DNA from: an uncultured Christensenella sp.
GTDB taxonomy: Bacteria; Bacillota; Clostridia; Christensenellales; Pumilibacteraceae
Length of the DNA stretch: 64,000 nucleotides
Assembly (NCBI GenBank): GCA_910577945.1
Contig: CAJTNI010000010.1
Coordinates: 1-64,000 of the forward strand
Reading direction: 5' to 3'
Shown piece by piece: positions 42,158-52,375 of the stretch. The notes under the pieces are model-generated. The model was given only the letters and a program-made list of their open reading frames with translations, ran no database searches and had not been told where the DNA came from. Numbering within the stretch: position 1 is the first letter of the stretch; each line of letters begins with the position of its first letter. The position numbers and the translations under genes were made by a program.

Positions 42158-45100
42158 TTAAGCCCGCGCCAAAACCGCCACCGCAGCGAGCGACACGTTG
42201 TCGCCTCCCGAGGACGCAACGGTTATCGTCACCGACGTATCCTTGTCCGAGTTGATTTCTATTTCCACCATTCTGTTTACCGCCGCACCCGAGGAAACGA
42301 ACCTCGCGCCCGAGGCGACGAGCTTGCCGCTCCTGTCGTACACGTTGACGGTGCAATCCGAATTGTACGCGCCCGCGTACAGCCTTACGACAGTTTTTCC
42401 CGCCGCGACGCGCAGCGGAACGGTTATGCTGCCCGGCGTGCACGTGCCCTTGGTCGTGCCGTTTTCCATCGGCCTGATATCGCCGTCCGACCACGAAATC
42501 ACCGACTGATAATCGACGAACTCGCGACCGCTCTCGAACCCGACAGAGCCGATTATATCCGCGCCGACCTTGCTCACCTGCGTGCCCGCGCCCGAGAAAG
42601 CCGCCCAATCGGCAACGGTCGCGTCCGACAAATCGACGCTTGCCGCGGGCTGAACGGGAGTTGCGATAACCGCGCCCACCGTCGCCGATTCGTAAACGAC
42701 CTTATCCGCCGCCTTGTCCGCAACGTACACCGCCGAAATCGCAATGCGCGAATGAGTTTCCAGCTTTTTGGGCACGCTCGACACCACCGAGTACGTAACG
42801 TACAGCGTCGAGCTTTCCGCGCCGTCGCATTCTATAATAATGCGCTTGGCGAACTTGCCCTTCAAATCGCCGAACGTGACGGTCCTTACGTTGCCCGCGC
42901 GGTCGCGCACTGTCGCCTTGGCGGTGCACATATATCCCGATAGGTGCAACACGTATACCGCCTTGCCCGCCACAGTGTCTATCGTCAGGTCGAGACTCTT
43001 TTCGGACGCCAGCCCGTTCTTTTCGTCGAACGCGCTCGGCTTGATATCGCCGTCCTTCCACAAAACGTCTGTGGTAAGCCCGCCGAGCAAGCTCATATAG
43101 CTGTACGACGAAACCTCACCCACAAGCCCCGCGCCGCCGCTCTTGCGCACGGCGTTGCCCGACGAATCGGTGCCGAAATACGCCCAATCGTACTTGCCCG
43201 CTGCTGTCAAATCGAGCACGTCGCCCGCGTCGTCCGTCGCGACGTCAAAGTCGAGCGCCGTCCTGTCGTATGCGGGCGCGGTCGGGTCTATAAGCTCGTT
43301 TTCGAGCTTATATTCTATTACGCATTCCTCGTCTACGGCGCAAGTAAACGTAAACGTATAGATACGCGAGTCGGGCGCGCCGCCGTCGTACGCGAACGGA
43401 ATCGCATCGCCGTCCTTGGCAATCGACTTGGCGCTTACGAGCTTGCCGTTGACCCGCACGCTTTTGAGCGCGCCCGTTTCTATCGGCGCGTGCAGCCGCA
43501 CCGTCCACTCGCGGGAGGAAAACGCCTTGTCGCCGTCGAAGCTTCCGTCCGCCTTGCCTATCGTAATCTTATGCGTGCCGCCGTACGAGTCGAACGAGCT
43601 GACGATGCTCGTCTTTCTGTAATGCCCGTCCTTATACGCCTGCGACGTGGTGTCGTCCTCGTAGAGCGTGGTGCGCCGTTCCGTCTTGCCCGGATACACG
43701 TCGAGCGCGAGCTTCGACCAATCCTTTTCGCTCGTGTTTTGCATGTCGCGCGCCAGCGCAAGCGCCGCGCCCTCGCGCACGAATATGGGCGAGGTCATGA
43801 GCGTGTGCTCGACCGTTATCGTTTGCGGACCGGCATACCTCTTGCCCGTCCAAGCGTCAATCCACACGCCGTCGGGGATAAACACCGTACGGCGCACAAG
43901 CCCCTTTTCGCTCTCCTCGCTCTCCGTATAATACATGTACACGTGCGCGTTGCCGCCGAACTCGGCGTAACGCACCTCTATATCGTGCTCGCTGCCCGCG
44001 GCGTACACGGGCGTGCGCAGCAGTTTGTCGTAGACGTCCGCGCCGTCGATTACCTTGACGCCGTCGATATACACGACCACGCTGTCGTCGGCGTAAAACG
44101 AGAGCGCGGACGCTTTTTCGCCTATGCGTATCTTGCCCTTCCACTTAATCGAAAACTCGTCGACACCCACGCCGTTTGGCCCGCCCGAGCCCCAATCGAA
44201 ATTTATGTTTTTGTCTACTGAACGGCGCACGGGAGTGCCCGAAAAATTGCGGTTGTTGTAATACTCGGCGGCAAGACCCGATTTGCGCGTACTTCCGTCC
44301 GTGCACGACAGCCACGCCTCGGGCACGGGCTGCATGAGCTCCGATTCGGAAAGCGGCGCAATCAGAATATCCTCGCCCAACAGATATTGGTCGTTGCGGC
44401 TCGCCTCGACGTACTTGGGATATTCGATATCCAGCCTGCGCATAATCGGCAAGCCCGTGTCGTAGTTTTCACGAGCGAGGTTGTAAAACAGCGGCAGCAG
44501 CCTGTATCGCATGCCCACGTAGTTCTTCGTCACCTGCTCCGCGGTCTCGCCGAACAACCACGGCATGCGCCCCTCGTCGCCTATCACGCTCGCGTTGGTG
44601 CAGTGGACGCGGCATATAGTCGACAGCGCGCCGTACTGCATCCACCGCACGTACATGTCGTCGGTTACGTGCGCGGTGTGCCCGCCTATGTCCGAGCTCA
44701 TGTACGGCAAACCGACCTCCGCGCCGCCGAATATCGACGCGTATATCTCCTGCCCGAGCGCGTTGGAATCCGCGCCGATATCGCCCGTCCACTGAATGGA
44801 ATAGCGGTGCGCGGAAATGTCGCTCGCGTACAGCCACTTGCCGTGCAAGCACCCGTCCACGTTGCCCATGATGAGCGCGCGCTCGGCGTACTCGTCCACG
44901 TCCGCAATGCTGTGCAAATACTCGTCGGTTATGAATTGATAGGCGTACATGCCGAACGCGTACACCGACACGTCGGGGTCGCACGATTCGAGCGAAACGC
45001 TCCAATTCCTGTCGTACCACCAATAATCGAGCCCGAGCGAAAGTATCATTGTCAGCTTGTCGTTGCGGTAATTGACCTCGTCCGACTCCAAGCCGTTGGT

Positions 45101-46048
45101 CGTTCCGCCGACAGGCTCGGGGTGGTCGTTAAACGCCACGCTCACGCCCAGCTTGTGGCACTCCTCCAAAAACGCCGCCATATCGGGGAACAGGTTTTTG
45201 TTGATTTCGTATCCGACGCCGCCCGTCGAATCGCGCCAATCGGTATCGATTACCAAGACGTCCAAACTGTAACCCTTGTCGCGGTAGTCGACTATCTGCT
45301 GCAATGCGGTTTCCGAGGAGTACGCGTACCACCGCGAATCCCAAAACCCGAGCGTCGTAAGCTGAACCATTTCCGACTTGCCCGTAAGCGTCGTATAATC
45401 CCTGCAAAACGTTTTGTAATCGCCGTCGGGCACGAACACGAAAAAGTCGGGCGCAACGCTCGAAAAATCCCAGCCCTGCAAATACTCGTCCACATAGCTC
45501 TCGTATCCGTACTCGGACGGAATAATGCGCGGGGTGTCCGAAAAATACCAAACGTCGAGCGCGTCCGACGGGCTGGGCAGGTAAATATTCGGGCTTGTCT
45601 CGCCCGTATAGTTCCACAGCGCCGAACCGTCGGGCGCATACACGCCCGCGTCCGAAATGTCGCTCGCGTCGCGTTTGAGCTTTACGGTATAGTTTTCAGT
45701 GGTTATAAGTAGATACCCGTTGACGTCGCGCAAGTCGTACTCGACGGTGTGCCAATTATTGCGATTGAGCACGTAATAGCTGGCTCTGTCCTCGAACCCC
45801 TCGGCGGTTTTTTCCTCGATTCTCACGAGATTGTCGGAAAGAAGCTGTACGCGCACATTGCCCTCGATTATTTCGGACAGCTCCTCGTCCGAAACGATGG
45901 GCGGGTCGGGCGGCGTGGGCACCGGCGGCTCGGGCGGCGGCTTGACGGTTTTCCCGCCGCAGCCTACAATAACGCCGCACGCAAGCAGCGCGCCCGACAC
46001 GGCCGCAGCCAACGCGATAAGCCGTTTACTCGATTTTTCGTTTTTCAT
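42158..46048 (-). CDS. GH31 lipoprotein glycosidase (alpha-glucosidase/alpha-xylosidase type) with PA14 insert
   Basis: 1296 residues. Signal peptide with two possible lipoboxes, ALLAC (C24) or VIVGC (C30). The GH31 N-terminal beta domain runs from about 45. In the barrel the nucleophile aspartate is in WYDRNW (about residue 344) and the acid/base aspartate in QWTGDIGAD (about 421). A PA14 domain (GLAAEYYNNRNFSGTPVRRS) is inserted at about 590-720 before the C-terminal GH31 beta domains. From about 950 two jelly-roll units (YDWAYFGTDSSGNAVRKSGG and ADWAAFSGAGTQVSKVGADI) act as likely binding modules. The PA14 insert is known from some alpha-xylosidases, suggesting xyloglucan, but alpha-glucosidase is equally allowed. 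AGGAG lies five bases before ATG 46048; the GTG at 46054 overlaps that ribosome site. Confidence 0.9.
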   Translation of the reverse strand: MKNEKSSKRLIALAAAVSGALLACGVIVGCGGKTVKPPPEPPVPTPPDPPIVSDEELSEIIEGNVRVQLLSDNLVRIEEKTAEGFEDRASYYVLNRNNWHTVEYDLRDVNGYLLITTENYTVKLKRDASDISDAGVYAPDGSALWNYTGETSPNIYLPSPSDALDVWYFSDTPRIIPSEYGYESYVDEYLQGWDFSSVAPDFFVFVPDGDYKTFCRDYTTLTGKSEMVQLTTLGFWDSRWYAYSSETALQQIVDYRDKGYSLDVLVIDTDWRDSTGGVGYEINKNLFPDMAAFLEECHKLGVSVAFNDHPEPVGGTTNGLESDEVNYRNDKLTMILSLGLDYWWYDRNWSVSLESCDPDVSVYAFGMYAYQFITDEYLHSIADVDEYAERALIMGNVDGCLHGKWLYASDISAHRYSIQWTGDIGADSNALGQEIYASIFGGAEVGLPYMSSDIGGHTAHVTDDMYVRWMQYGALSTICRVHCTNASVIGDEGRMPWLFGETAEQVTKNYVGMRYRLLPLFYNLARENYDTGLPIMRRLDIEYPKYVEASRNDQYLLGEDILIAPLSESELMQPVPEAWLSCTDGSTRKSGLAAEYYNNRNFSGTPVRRSVDKNINFDWGSGGPNGVGVDEFSIKWKGKIRIGEKASALSFYADDSVVVYIDGVKVIDGADVYDKLLRTPVYAAGSEHDIEVRYAEFGGNAHVYMYYTESEESEKGLVRRTVFIPDGVWIDAWTGKRYAGPQTITVEHTLMTSPIFVREGAALALARDMQNTSEKDWSKLALDVYPGKTERRTTLYEDDTTSQAYKDGHYRKTSIVSSFDSYGGTHKITIGKADGSFDGDKAFSSREWTVRLHAPIETGALKSVRVNGKLVSAKSIAKDGDAIPFAYDGGAPDSRIYTFTFTCAVDEECVIEYKLENELIDPTAPAYDRTALDFDVATDDAGDVLDLTAAGKYDWAYFGTDSSGNAVRKSGGAGLVGEVSSYSYMSLLGGLTTDVLWKDGDIKPSAFDEKNGLASEKSLDLTIDTVAGKAVYVLHLSGYMCTAKATVRDRAGNVRTVTFGDLKGKFAKRIIIECDGAESSTLYVTYSVVSSVPKKLETHSRIAISAVYVADKAADKVVYESATVGAVIATPVQPAASVDLSDATVADWAAFSGAGTQVSKVGADIIGSVGFESGREFVDYQSVISWSDGDIRPMENGTTKGTCTPGSITVPLRVAAGKTVVRLYAGAYNSDCTVNVYDRSGKLVASGARFVSSGAAVNRMVEIEINSDKDTSVTITVASSGGDNVSLAAVAVLARA

Positions 46049-46098
46049 CGTCACTCCTTTTATCGGAACTCGGTTAAAGTCATATAGTTCTTATAATA

Positions 46099-46128
46099 AT
46101 TTTACAGTCGCGGATATCCCGTTGTCAA
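46099..46128 (-). promoter_or_regulatory. Sigma-A promoter of the GH31/BIG_2 operon
   Basis: Minus strand TTGACA, 18-base spacer, TAAAAT. The upstream operator-like sequence is centred about 80 bases before the expected start site. Confidence 0.7.
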
Positions 46129-46160
46129 TATCCGTCGGCGGAAACGGAAAAAAGCCTTTC

Positions 46161-46184
46161 AAATTACAATCTATATCGTAATTC
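46161..46184. promoter_or_regulatory. Imperfect copy of the ArsR-like regulator palindrome
   Basis: AAATTACAATC-TATAT-CGTAATTC reads as the palindrome at 57413-57438 with three changes; both half-sites AATTACAAT / GTAATT are kept. It lies about 80 bases upstream of the GH31 transcription start. Confidence 0.7.
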
Positions 46185-46204
46185 GCCCGCAAGCGCGACG
46201 CGAC

Positions 46205-48073
46205 TCATTGCGCGTCGGTGCACACGACCGCGCCGAAAACAGTGCCCGCGCCCTGCGTGCGGTATCCAACGCCGTCGCCTTTGAGCGCGCCAATCTCGCG
46301 CGTAATCAGCTTGCTGCCGTTCACGTAAATTTCGCAAACGCCGTCGGCGCACGCTATTTCAATCGCGTATGTTTTATCGGGGCTGTAACTCGCTTTGAGC
46401 GCGTCGGAAGTCGCAAGTTCGCTCCACGGCTTGGCGCTTGCTCCGTCCACTCGCGCGAACAGCACCATACCGTCCCTGTTGATAACCACCGTGTAGTAGT
46501 CGAAATTTTCCCAGAACGCGTCGGCTGTCGCGTTCGCGCCGAAAATTACGCCGCAGTCGGTCGCATGCGTCGGCGTTATTTCTACGGACAGCCTACCCGA
46601 CTCGAACCGCTTATCGGAGAGCACGAGCGTGTTCGCGCTCGTCGCGGTGAGTACGCCGCCGTTCTCCGTCGCCGCGCCGCGCAGAACCGTGTGCGCGGGC
46701 AACGCGGGCGGGAGCGCTTCCGCATCGAGCTTTGCCGCGCCGAACACAGTGCCCGCACCCTGAGCGCGGTATCCGACGCCGTCGCCCTTAAACGCGCCGA
46801 TATAGCGCGACAGCATGAACGCACCGTCTACGTACACGGCGCACACGCCGTCGGCGTAAACGATTTTCAGTTCGTATTCCTTAGCGGGATTGAACGCGGA
46901 CGCGAGCGCGTCGGTCTCGCCCAGCTGCCGCCACGGCACGGCGTTTGCAGACGCTATCTCGGAAAACAGCAGTATGCCGTCTCTGTTTATAATAACGGTG
47001 TAGTAATCGAAATTTTCCCAGCTCGCCGTTTCCGTAACGTTCGCGCCGAATATTACGCCGCAGTCGTTTTTGCTCGACGGTCTGACCGTCGCGGTCAACG
47101 CGCCGCGCTCGAACGTGTCCTCGGTGACGATTAGCGTGTTCGCGCCCACCGTAGTGAACGCGCCGTCATTCTCGGTCGCCGAGCCGTGCGTGACGGTATA
47201 GGGCGGCAGCTCGGGCTTGGGCTCGTCGGGGTTATACGTAATCGCGCCGAACACGGTGTTTGCGCTCTGCGCGCGGTATCCGACGCCGTTGCCCTTGAAC
47301 GCGCCGATATAGCGCGACAGCATGAGCGTGCCGTCGAGGTAGATTGCGCACGCCCCGTCGCCGTACGCGACTTTGAGTTCGTACGTTTTTTTGGGGCTGA
47401 ACTCGGGTATCGAGGTTTCGCCCAACAGCGTCCACGGTATTGCCGCCGACGAATCTATTTTGGCAAACAGCAAATTGCCGTCGCGGTTGACTAGCACCGT
47501 GAAGTAATCGAAATTTTCCCACGCCGCGCCGTCCGTCGCATCCGCACCGAACACCACGCCGCAGTCGTTGGCGATTTTGGGCGTGACGACGCCCGTAAAC
47601 GCCCCGCCGTCGAACTCGCCCGTCAGCACGAGCGTATTGTTCGCGTTCGTCTGGATTTTGTCGTCGGCGTTTACGTACGCCGCGCCGCTCAACACCGTCA
47701 TTCCCTCGACCGTCTCGAATCGCGCGCGAATGGTAACGTCGCCCGTGACTTCCTTCGACCAATCGAACTCGGTCGTTTCGCCGTCCGCGAACCAGCCGAC
47801 GAATTTCGCGCCAGATTTTTTGGGGTCGGTCGTCGGCTTGCAGCTTGCGAACGTGTCGCCCTTTTTAAGCTTGACCGTGCGCGTCTTGACGCTCACTATC
47901 GTCACCAAATAGTCGTAGTCCTTTTGAACAATCTCGTCGCCGAACGGGTCGTCGCCCGCGTCGTCGTTGCCGTTGCCGCCGCACGCGACGACAAACAGCA
48001 TGCACAGCGCCAATACGAACGCCAGCGCCGTCAGCCACGCCGCCTTGAATGCCTTTGCGGTTTTGCTTTTCAT
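46205..48073 (-). CDS. Lipoprotein with InlB repeat and three near-identical lectin-like domains
   Basis: 622 residues. Lipobox FVVAC, cysteine 31. One InlB B-repeat lies at about 50-115 (KFVGWFADGETTEFDWSKEV). Then come three repeats of about 155 residues, each containing CGVIFGANxT, WENFDYYTVxINRDG, and YEL/YAI-KIVYADGVCAVYVDG, ending with GVGYRAQGAGTVFGA. These are concanavalin-like jelly-roll units of the kind fused to GH43 and related enzymes; no catalytic residues are visible, so a carbohydrate-binding role is inferred. Last gene of the main glycan operon, 28 bases after GH2. GGAGG sits seven bases before ATG 48073. Confidence 0.8.
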   Translation of the reverse strand: MKSKTAKAFKAAWLTALAFVLALCMLFVVACGGNGNDDAGDDPFGDEIVQKDYDYLVTIVSVKTRTVKLKKGDTFASCKPTTDPKKSGAKFVGWFADGETTEFDWSKEVTGDVTIRARFETVEGMTVLSGAAYVNADDKIQTNANNTLVLTGEFDGGAFTGVVTPKIANDCGVVFGADATDGAAWENFDYFTVLVNRDGNLLFAKIDSSAAIPWTLLGETSIPEFSPKKTYELKVAYGDGACAIYLDGTLMLSRYIGAFKGNGVGYRAQSANTVFGAITYNPDEPKPELPPYTVTHGSATENDGAFTTVGANTLIVTEDTFERGALTATVRPSSKNDCGVIFGANVTETASWENFDYYTVIINRDGILLFSEIASANAVPWRQLGETDALASAFNPAKEYELKIVYADGVCAVYVDGAFMLSRYIGAFKGDGVGYRAQGAGTVFGAAKLDAEALPPALPAHTVLRGAATENGGVLTATSANTLVLSDKRFESGRLSVEITPTHATDCGVIFGANATADAFWENFDYYTVVINRDGMVLFARVDGASAKPWSELATSDALKASYSPDKTYAIEIACADGVCEIYVNGSKLITREIGALKGDGVGYRTQGAGTVFGAVVCTDAQ

Positions 48074-48101
48074 CACAATTCCTCCTATACCGAAATATTT
48101 A

Positions 48102-49847
48102 TTATTCCTTACCGTCGATAATAGCCCTTATTCTGCTCGGTGCGAGCTTGGGCGTACGGTCGAAATCGGTAAGACCGTTAACCTCGTGATACACGTCCGA
48201 GAGCTGTGTGTAGCAATATCCGCTTATAAACGGAACGGAATCTATCGCGCGCACGAGCGCGGCAAGCCGCGCGGCGTACTCGTCGTCGTCCTTTACGCCG
48301 TCGCCGTATCCCCAGCTTGCGCCTACGGCATCTCTCACGAACGCCGTGCCGCCGAACTCGGAAATTATTATCGGCTGCCCATGATACCCGTACCCGTCTG
48401 CGTACGCGCCGCGGTCGTGCGCGGCGTACTGCTCGGCAACGCACTTTTCCACGCTGTCGAACGCGTCGTGCAAAACGCCGCCGTCCTGCGTATAGTGGTG
48501 TATCGTGAGTATATCGGATAGCGTATGCTCCCAGCCGTCGTTGGTAATCACGGGGCGCGTGCCGTCGTAGCTCTTTACGTCGCGGTAGACCGCGTTGACG
48601 AAATCCTGCACCGACTTATCGGTCTTGACCGCCTCTATGCCCCAGCTCTCGTTAAAGCACACCCAGCACACTATGCACGGATGATTGTACATTTGGCGCA
48701 CTACCGCCGCCCACTCCGCTCTGAACGCCGCCTTCGACTTATCGGTCAGCTCGAACAGCGACGGCATCTCGCACCAGACGAGATATCCGCGCGCGTCGGC
48801 GTAATACATGAACCGTTCGTCCTCCACCTTTTCGTGCTTGCGGCAGCCGTTGAAGCCCATTTCCGTCATAAGCGCGATATCGGCGTCGAGCGCGTCGCCG
48901 CTTTCGGCGGTGAGCCCGCTGTTCCTCCAATACCCTTGGTCGAGCACCAGCTTTTGGTACAGCGGCTTGCCGTTGAGCAGCACCCTGCCGCCGTCAATCT
49001 TGATTTCGCGCATGCCGAAATAGCTTTTGACGGCGTCCGTCGCGTTCCCGTCCGTAAGCGCGAGCTCCGCGTCGTACAGCTCCGCCGCGCCCACGTTCCA
49101 CAAACGCAGGTCGCGCTCGGGGATTTCCAGCGTCAACCTACACGCGCCGTCGGCGATAACGCCCTCCGCCGCCGCGACCCGTTTTCCGCCGTACCCGACT
49201 GCAACGAACAAAACCGCGCCGTCGCGCGCGCCCACCGCAGTCGCCTCAAACGCGACGCTGCGGCTTGTCACCGACGGGGTTATGCGAACGCCGTCGATAT
49301 ACGCGGCGTTCACCGTTTCCAGCCACACGGTTTTGTAAATTCCCGTAGCGTCCAAATACCAGCAGCCGTGGTCGTCGCTTTGCCAGCGCTGTTTGCCGCG
49401 CGGCTGCGCCTTGGAATAGCTATCCTTCACGCCTATTACCAGCACGTTGTCGCCCGCCGTCGCCGCCGCGGTAAGCTCGAAGGTGAGCCTGTGACAGCAC
49501 CCCTCCGCCGCGCCGCAATCCTTGCCGTTGAGCCACACGCGCGTCGCGTAGTCGCAGCCCTCGATATGCAAAAGCAAGCGCTTGCCGCGCTCGGGCGACA
49601 GCGCGAGCTTTTTCATGTACCAAACGTTTTCGCAAAGCGCGGGGTCGCCTATGCCGCTCGCGGGCGTTTCGTACGCAAACGGAACGGTGATTTTGCACTG
49701 CGGCGCAAAGCCGCGGCAGTATCCGCGCCGCTCGCCCGCGCCGTCGCGGTCGAACGCGAAATCCCATTCGCCGTTGAGGTTGGTCCAGCCGTCGCGCACG
49801 AGCTGCGGCCTCGGATAGTCGGGTATGTACGATAGCGTGTGTTTCAT
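48102..49847 (-). CDS. GH2 glycoside hydrolase (beta-galactosidase-like), second copy
   Basis: 581 residues, same three-domain layout as the enzyme at 34568 (opening YPRPQLVRDGWTNLNGEWDF). Acid/base glutamate in FNESWG (about 399), nucleophile in SEFGG (about 495). Sequence is clearly related to but diverged from the first copy, so the duplication is not recent. No signal peptide; cytoplasmic processing of imported oligosaccharide is likely. It lies four bases after GH43 and 28 before the lectin-like lipoprotein, within the transporter operon. Confidence 0.9.
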   Translation of the reverse strand: MKHTLSYIPDYPRPQLVRDGWTNLNGEWDFAFDRDGAGERRGYCRGFAPQCKITVPFAYETPASGIGDPALCENVWYMKKLALSPERGKRLLLHIEGCDYATRVWLNGKDCGAAEGCCHRLTFELTAAATAGDNVLVIGVKDSYSKAQPRGKQRWQSDDHGCWYLDATGIYKTVWLETVNAAYIDGVRITPSVTSRSVAFEATAVGARDGAVLFVAVGYGGKRVAAAEGVIADGACRLTLEIPERDLRLWNVGAAELYDAELALTDGNATDAVKSYFGMREIKIDGGRVLLNGKPLYQKLVLDQGYWRNSGLTAESGDALDADIALMTEMGFNGCRKHEKVEDERFMYYADARGYLVWCEMPSLFELTDKSKAAFRAEWAAVVRQMYNHPCIVCWVCFNESWGIEAVKTDKSVQDFVNAVYRDVKSYDGTRPVITNDGWEHTLSDILTIHHYTQDGGVLHDAFDSVEKCVAEQYAAHDRGAYADGYGYHGQPIIISEFGGTAFVRDAVGASWGYGDGVKDDDEYAARLAALVRAIDSVPFISGYCYTQLSDVYHEVNGLTDFDRTPKLAPSRIRAIIDGKE

Positions 49848-49851
49848 TTGT

Positions 49852-52374
49852 TTAAAGCCCTTTAATAGTAAGATTTTTGTACACGACCTCCGCGCCCTCG
49901 CTGTACAAGCCGAAATAGCCTGCGGGGAACGGGTGCGGGTCGGTATAGCGGAACACTTCCTTGCCGTCCACGCTCACCGCCACCGTATTGCCCTTGAACG
50001 TCGTTTTGATTTTGAACCAATGCTCGGTCAGGCTGTCGCGATGCCCGTGCGACTCGTATCTCACGTTGGTGCGCGTAAGCGTGTAGTTGTATTTACTCAA
50101 AGATACGAGGCTGTTCTTTATGCCCACGTAATAGCACTGCATGCTCGTGTTGTCGTCGAAATTGCTCGTCGCGTAATTGCTTGCGCGCAGTATCACGCCC
50201 GCACCGTAAATGTTCTCGGACACAAACCGCATGCTCACTTCCATTTCGCAATCGGATATCGTGCCGTCGCCGAAAAATACGAGCATGCGATTGCCGCTGC
50301 GCGTCATGTGTCCCTCGTCCGTCAGCCTGAACATGGACGAGTACAGCGCGCCGCGGTCCACCGTCTCTTTAAGGTCGGAGACAAGCCCGAACTCGCCGTA
50401 CGCCCTTTCCGTCATTGTGAACGATATGAACCCGACCTCGTTCTTGCCGCCGATGAGCGTGATAATATTCGCGCCCGCTTCCGCGTCGAACTCGGCGACG
50501 TTCGCCGAAACGATATTGCACAAAAAATCGTCCTCGCTCGCATTGACCTCGGGCAACGTTACGGTGTGCGCCGCGCCGCCGTTTATCTGAACGCCGATAT
50601 TGCGCCCTGCGTATTTTTTGTCGTACGTGAGCGTAAGCCCGTAATGCCCGCCCTTGCGGAAATACGCGGAGTAGCGCGCAAAGTCGCCGTCGTTGGCGAG
50701 CGTGAGCATGCGCGCACCGTCGTACGCCGCGTCGTCGGGATACTCGTCGGTATCCGCCTCCACGGTCGATATGCCCGAGCCGTCGCCCAGCCTGTACGAA
50801 TCGACGCCGTCGAACGCGCCGTCGGGCAAGTACGCCGACGCGCCGATTGCCGCGTCCGCTTGCTTGTACTCCATTCTGTCCGAGTACCCTCTCGCCACGT
50901 CGCTGAACGCCGTGTACCTCGCCGTGCCGCCCTCGTATCCTATCCTGCCCGCGCCCACCGTTATATCCGCGTCGGATATCTTGCGCATGTCGTCGAAATA
51001 CACGTCGCACTTCCCGTCCGCGTACGCAATGCGCACGGTGTGCAGCACGTCCTTGTCGAAGGCGTTTTTGAGCGTGCCCGCCGCGACGCGCCTGTCGTTC
51101 CCGTCAATAACGGCGTGGAGCGCAACGCTCTTGCCCGCGTAATCGACGACGGCGTAGACGTAGTTGTCAGCGTCCGTATATCCCGCAATGCACTTTACGT
51201 TGTCGCCCGTAAAATTGTATTCGGCGGTAAAAACGTCGCCCGTTGCGCGTACCGTCAAGCGCTTGTCGCCCGTTGCTTCGAAGCCGTCGCCCTCGGCGTT
51301 CTCGGCGGCGAATATCGGCATGCGCGGCGCAATCGAGTTCGTTTTGGACGCAGACACGCTCATTTGCGAGCCGTTGAACAGCAACCTGTCGATATTGAGG
51401 CTTCGCCACGGTCCATGCCCCGTCGTCGAATTGAGCGAATGATACGCCATGTAGCGGCTGTCCATGTCGGGACCGAGCACCGTCGAGCTGTGCCCCAAGC
51501 CCTTGAAATTGTTTTCCTCGTCCACGTTGAGCAGCACGGGATTGCCCGCGCCGTCGGTGAACGCGTCGCGCCGCGCCAGCTTGTCTCCGTCGCGCGCGGT
51601 GGCGTAGCACACGCGGTAGCCGGGGCTTGTGACCTGCGTGCCCGTGTAAGTCAGGTAGTAGCGCCCGTCGCGCTTAATCAGCATAGGACCTTCCGTCCAG
51701 CCCATGTTGGTGCTTTCCAGCTTAACGGCGCGCCCCGGCGTAGACTCGAAGCCGTCCATCTGTCTGATTTCGATACCGCCGTTCGCTGCGTTTAAAAAGT
51801 ATATGGTTTCGTCGTCGTCCATGAACACCGACGCGTCGATATTCATGCCGTAATTGCCCGAAATCACCTCGAACGGACCTTCGGGGCTGTCGGCGCGCAG
51901 CGTGTAATGCCCCTTGCCCGCAGGGCTCGTGAACATGTAGAACTTACCGTTAAATCCGAACACCTCGGGCGCGTACGCCGATAGCGTTACGGGGTCTTCG
52001 GACACGTAACCGTCGGCTAGTCCCGCGCCCGTGCATTTTTGCCAATGCACGAGGTCGCTCGATTTCCACCCGCGCACGCCGACCATGCCGTCGCGCGTGG
52101 ACACGTACAAATAGTAAGCGCCGTTGTATCGGAATATGTACGGGTCGCCCGCGCCGTACTCGGGCCATTGGTCGGGCAACAGCTCGCTCTTTATTTCGCC
52201 ATGCGCGCTGTAATCGCCGAAATCGCCGTTGTCGTACGTCACTATGCTTTTATGCTCTGGCGCATCGAAGGTCGCTCCGACTATGTTTTCGGGCGCGCCC
52301 GCGCACCCGCCGAGCAACGCCGTTTGCGAACACAGCGCAGCGACAGCCGCCGCCAAAATCCTGGATTTTTTCAT
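49852..52374 (-). CDS. GH43 lipoprotein with C-terminal binding domains
   Basis: 840 residues. Lipobox LLGGC, cysteine 24. The five-bladed propeller spans about 60-345. Catalytic base aspartate in GAGDPYIF (D77), the second aspartate in NIDASVFMDDD, and the acid glutamate in GWTEGPMLI. Beyond it lie a beta-sandwich (about 380-480, ATGDVFTAEYNFTGDN), a CBM6-like unit (about 500-650), and a final laminin/concanavalin-like domain (about 660-840). GH43 enzymes are mostly alpha-L-arabinofuranosidases, beta-xylosidases or exo-galactanases. Extracellular, membrane-anchored. AGGAG overlaps the end of the CBM9-like gene, showing tight coupling. Confidence 0.9.
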   Translation of the reverse strand: MKKSRILAAAVAALCSQTALLGGCAGAPENIVGATFDAPEHKSIVTYDNGDFGDYSAHGEIKSELLPDQWPEYGAGDPYIFRYNGAYYLYVSTRDGMVGVRGWKSSDLVHWQKCTGAGLADGYVSEDPVTLSAYAPEVFGFNGKFYMFTSPAGKGHYTLRADSPEGPFEVISGNYGMNIDASVFMDDDETIYFLNAANGGIEIRQMDGFESTPGRAVKLESTNMGWTEGPMLIKRDGRYYLTYTGTQVTSPGYRVCYATARDGDKLARRDAFTDGAGNPVLLNVDEENNFKGLGHSSTVLGPDMDSRYMAYHSLNSTTGHGPWRSLNIDRLLFNGSQMSVSASKTNSIAPRMPIFAAENAEGDGFEATGDKRLTVRATGDVFTAEYNFTGDNVKCIAGYTDADNYVYAVVDYAGKSVALHAVIDGNDRRVAAGTLKNAFDKDVLHTVRIAYADGKCDVYFDDMRKISDADITVGAGRIGYEGGTARYTAFSDVARGYSDRMEYKQADAAIGASAYLPDGAFDGVDSYRLGDGSGISTVEADTDEYPDDAAYDGARMLTLANDGDFARYSAYFRKGGHYGLTLTYDKKYAGRNIGVQINGGAAHTVTLPEVNASEDDFLCNIVSANVAEFDAEAGANIITLIGGKNEVGFISFTMTERAYGEFGLVSDLKETVDRGALYSSMFRLTDEGHMTRSGNRMLVFFGDGTISDCEMEVSMRFVSENIYGAGVILRASNYATSNFDDNTSMQCYYVGIKNSLVSLSKYNYTLTRTNVRYESHGHRDSLTEHWFKIKTTFKGNTVAVSVDGKEVFRYTDPHPFPAGYFGLYSEGAEVVYKNLTIKGL

Positions 52375-52375
52375 A

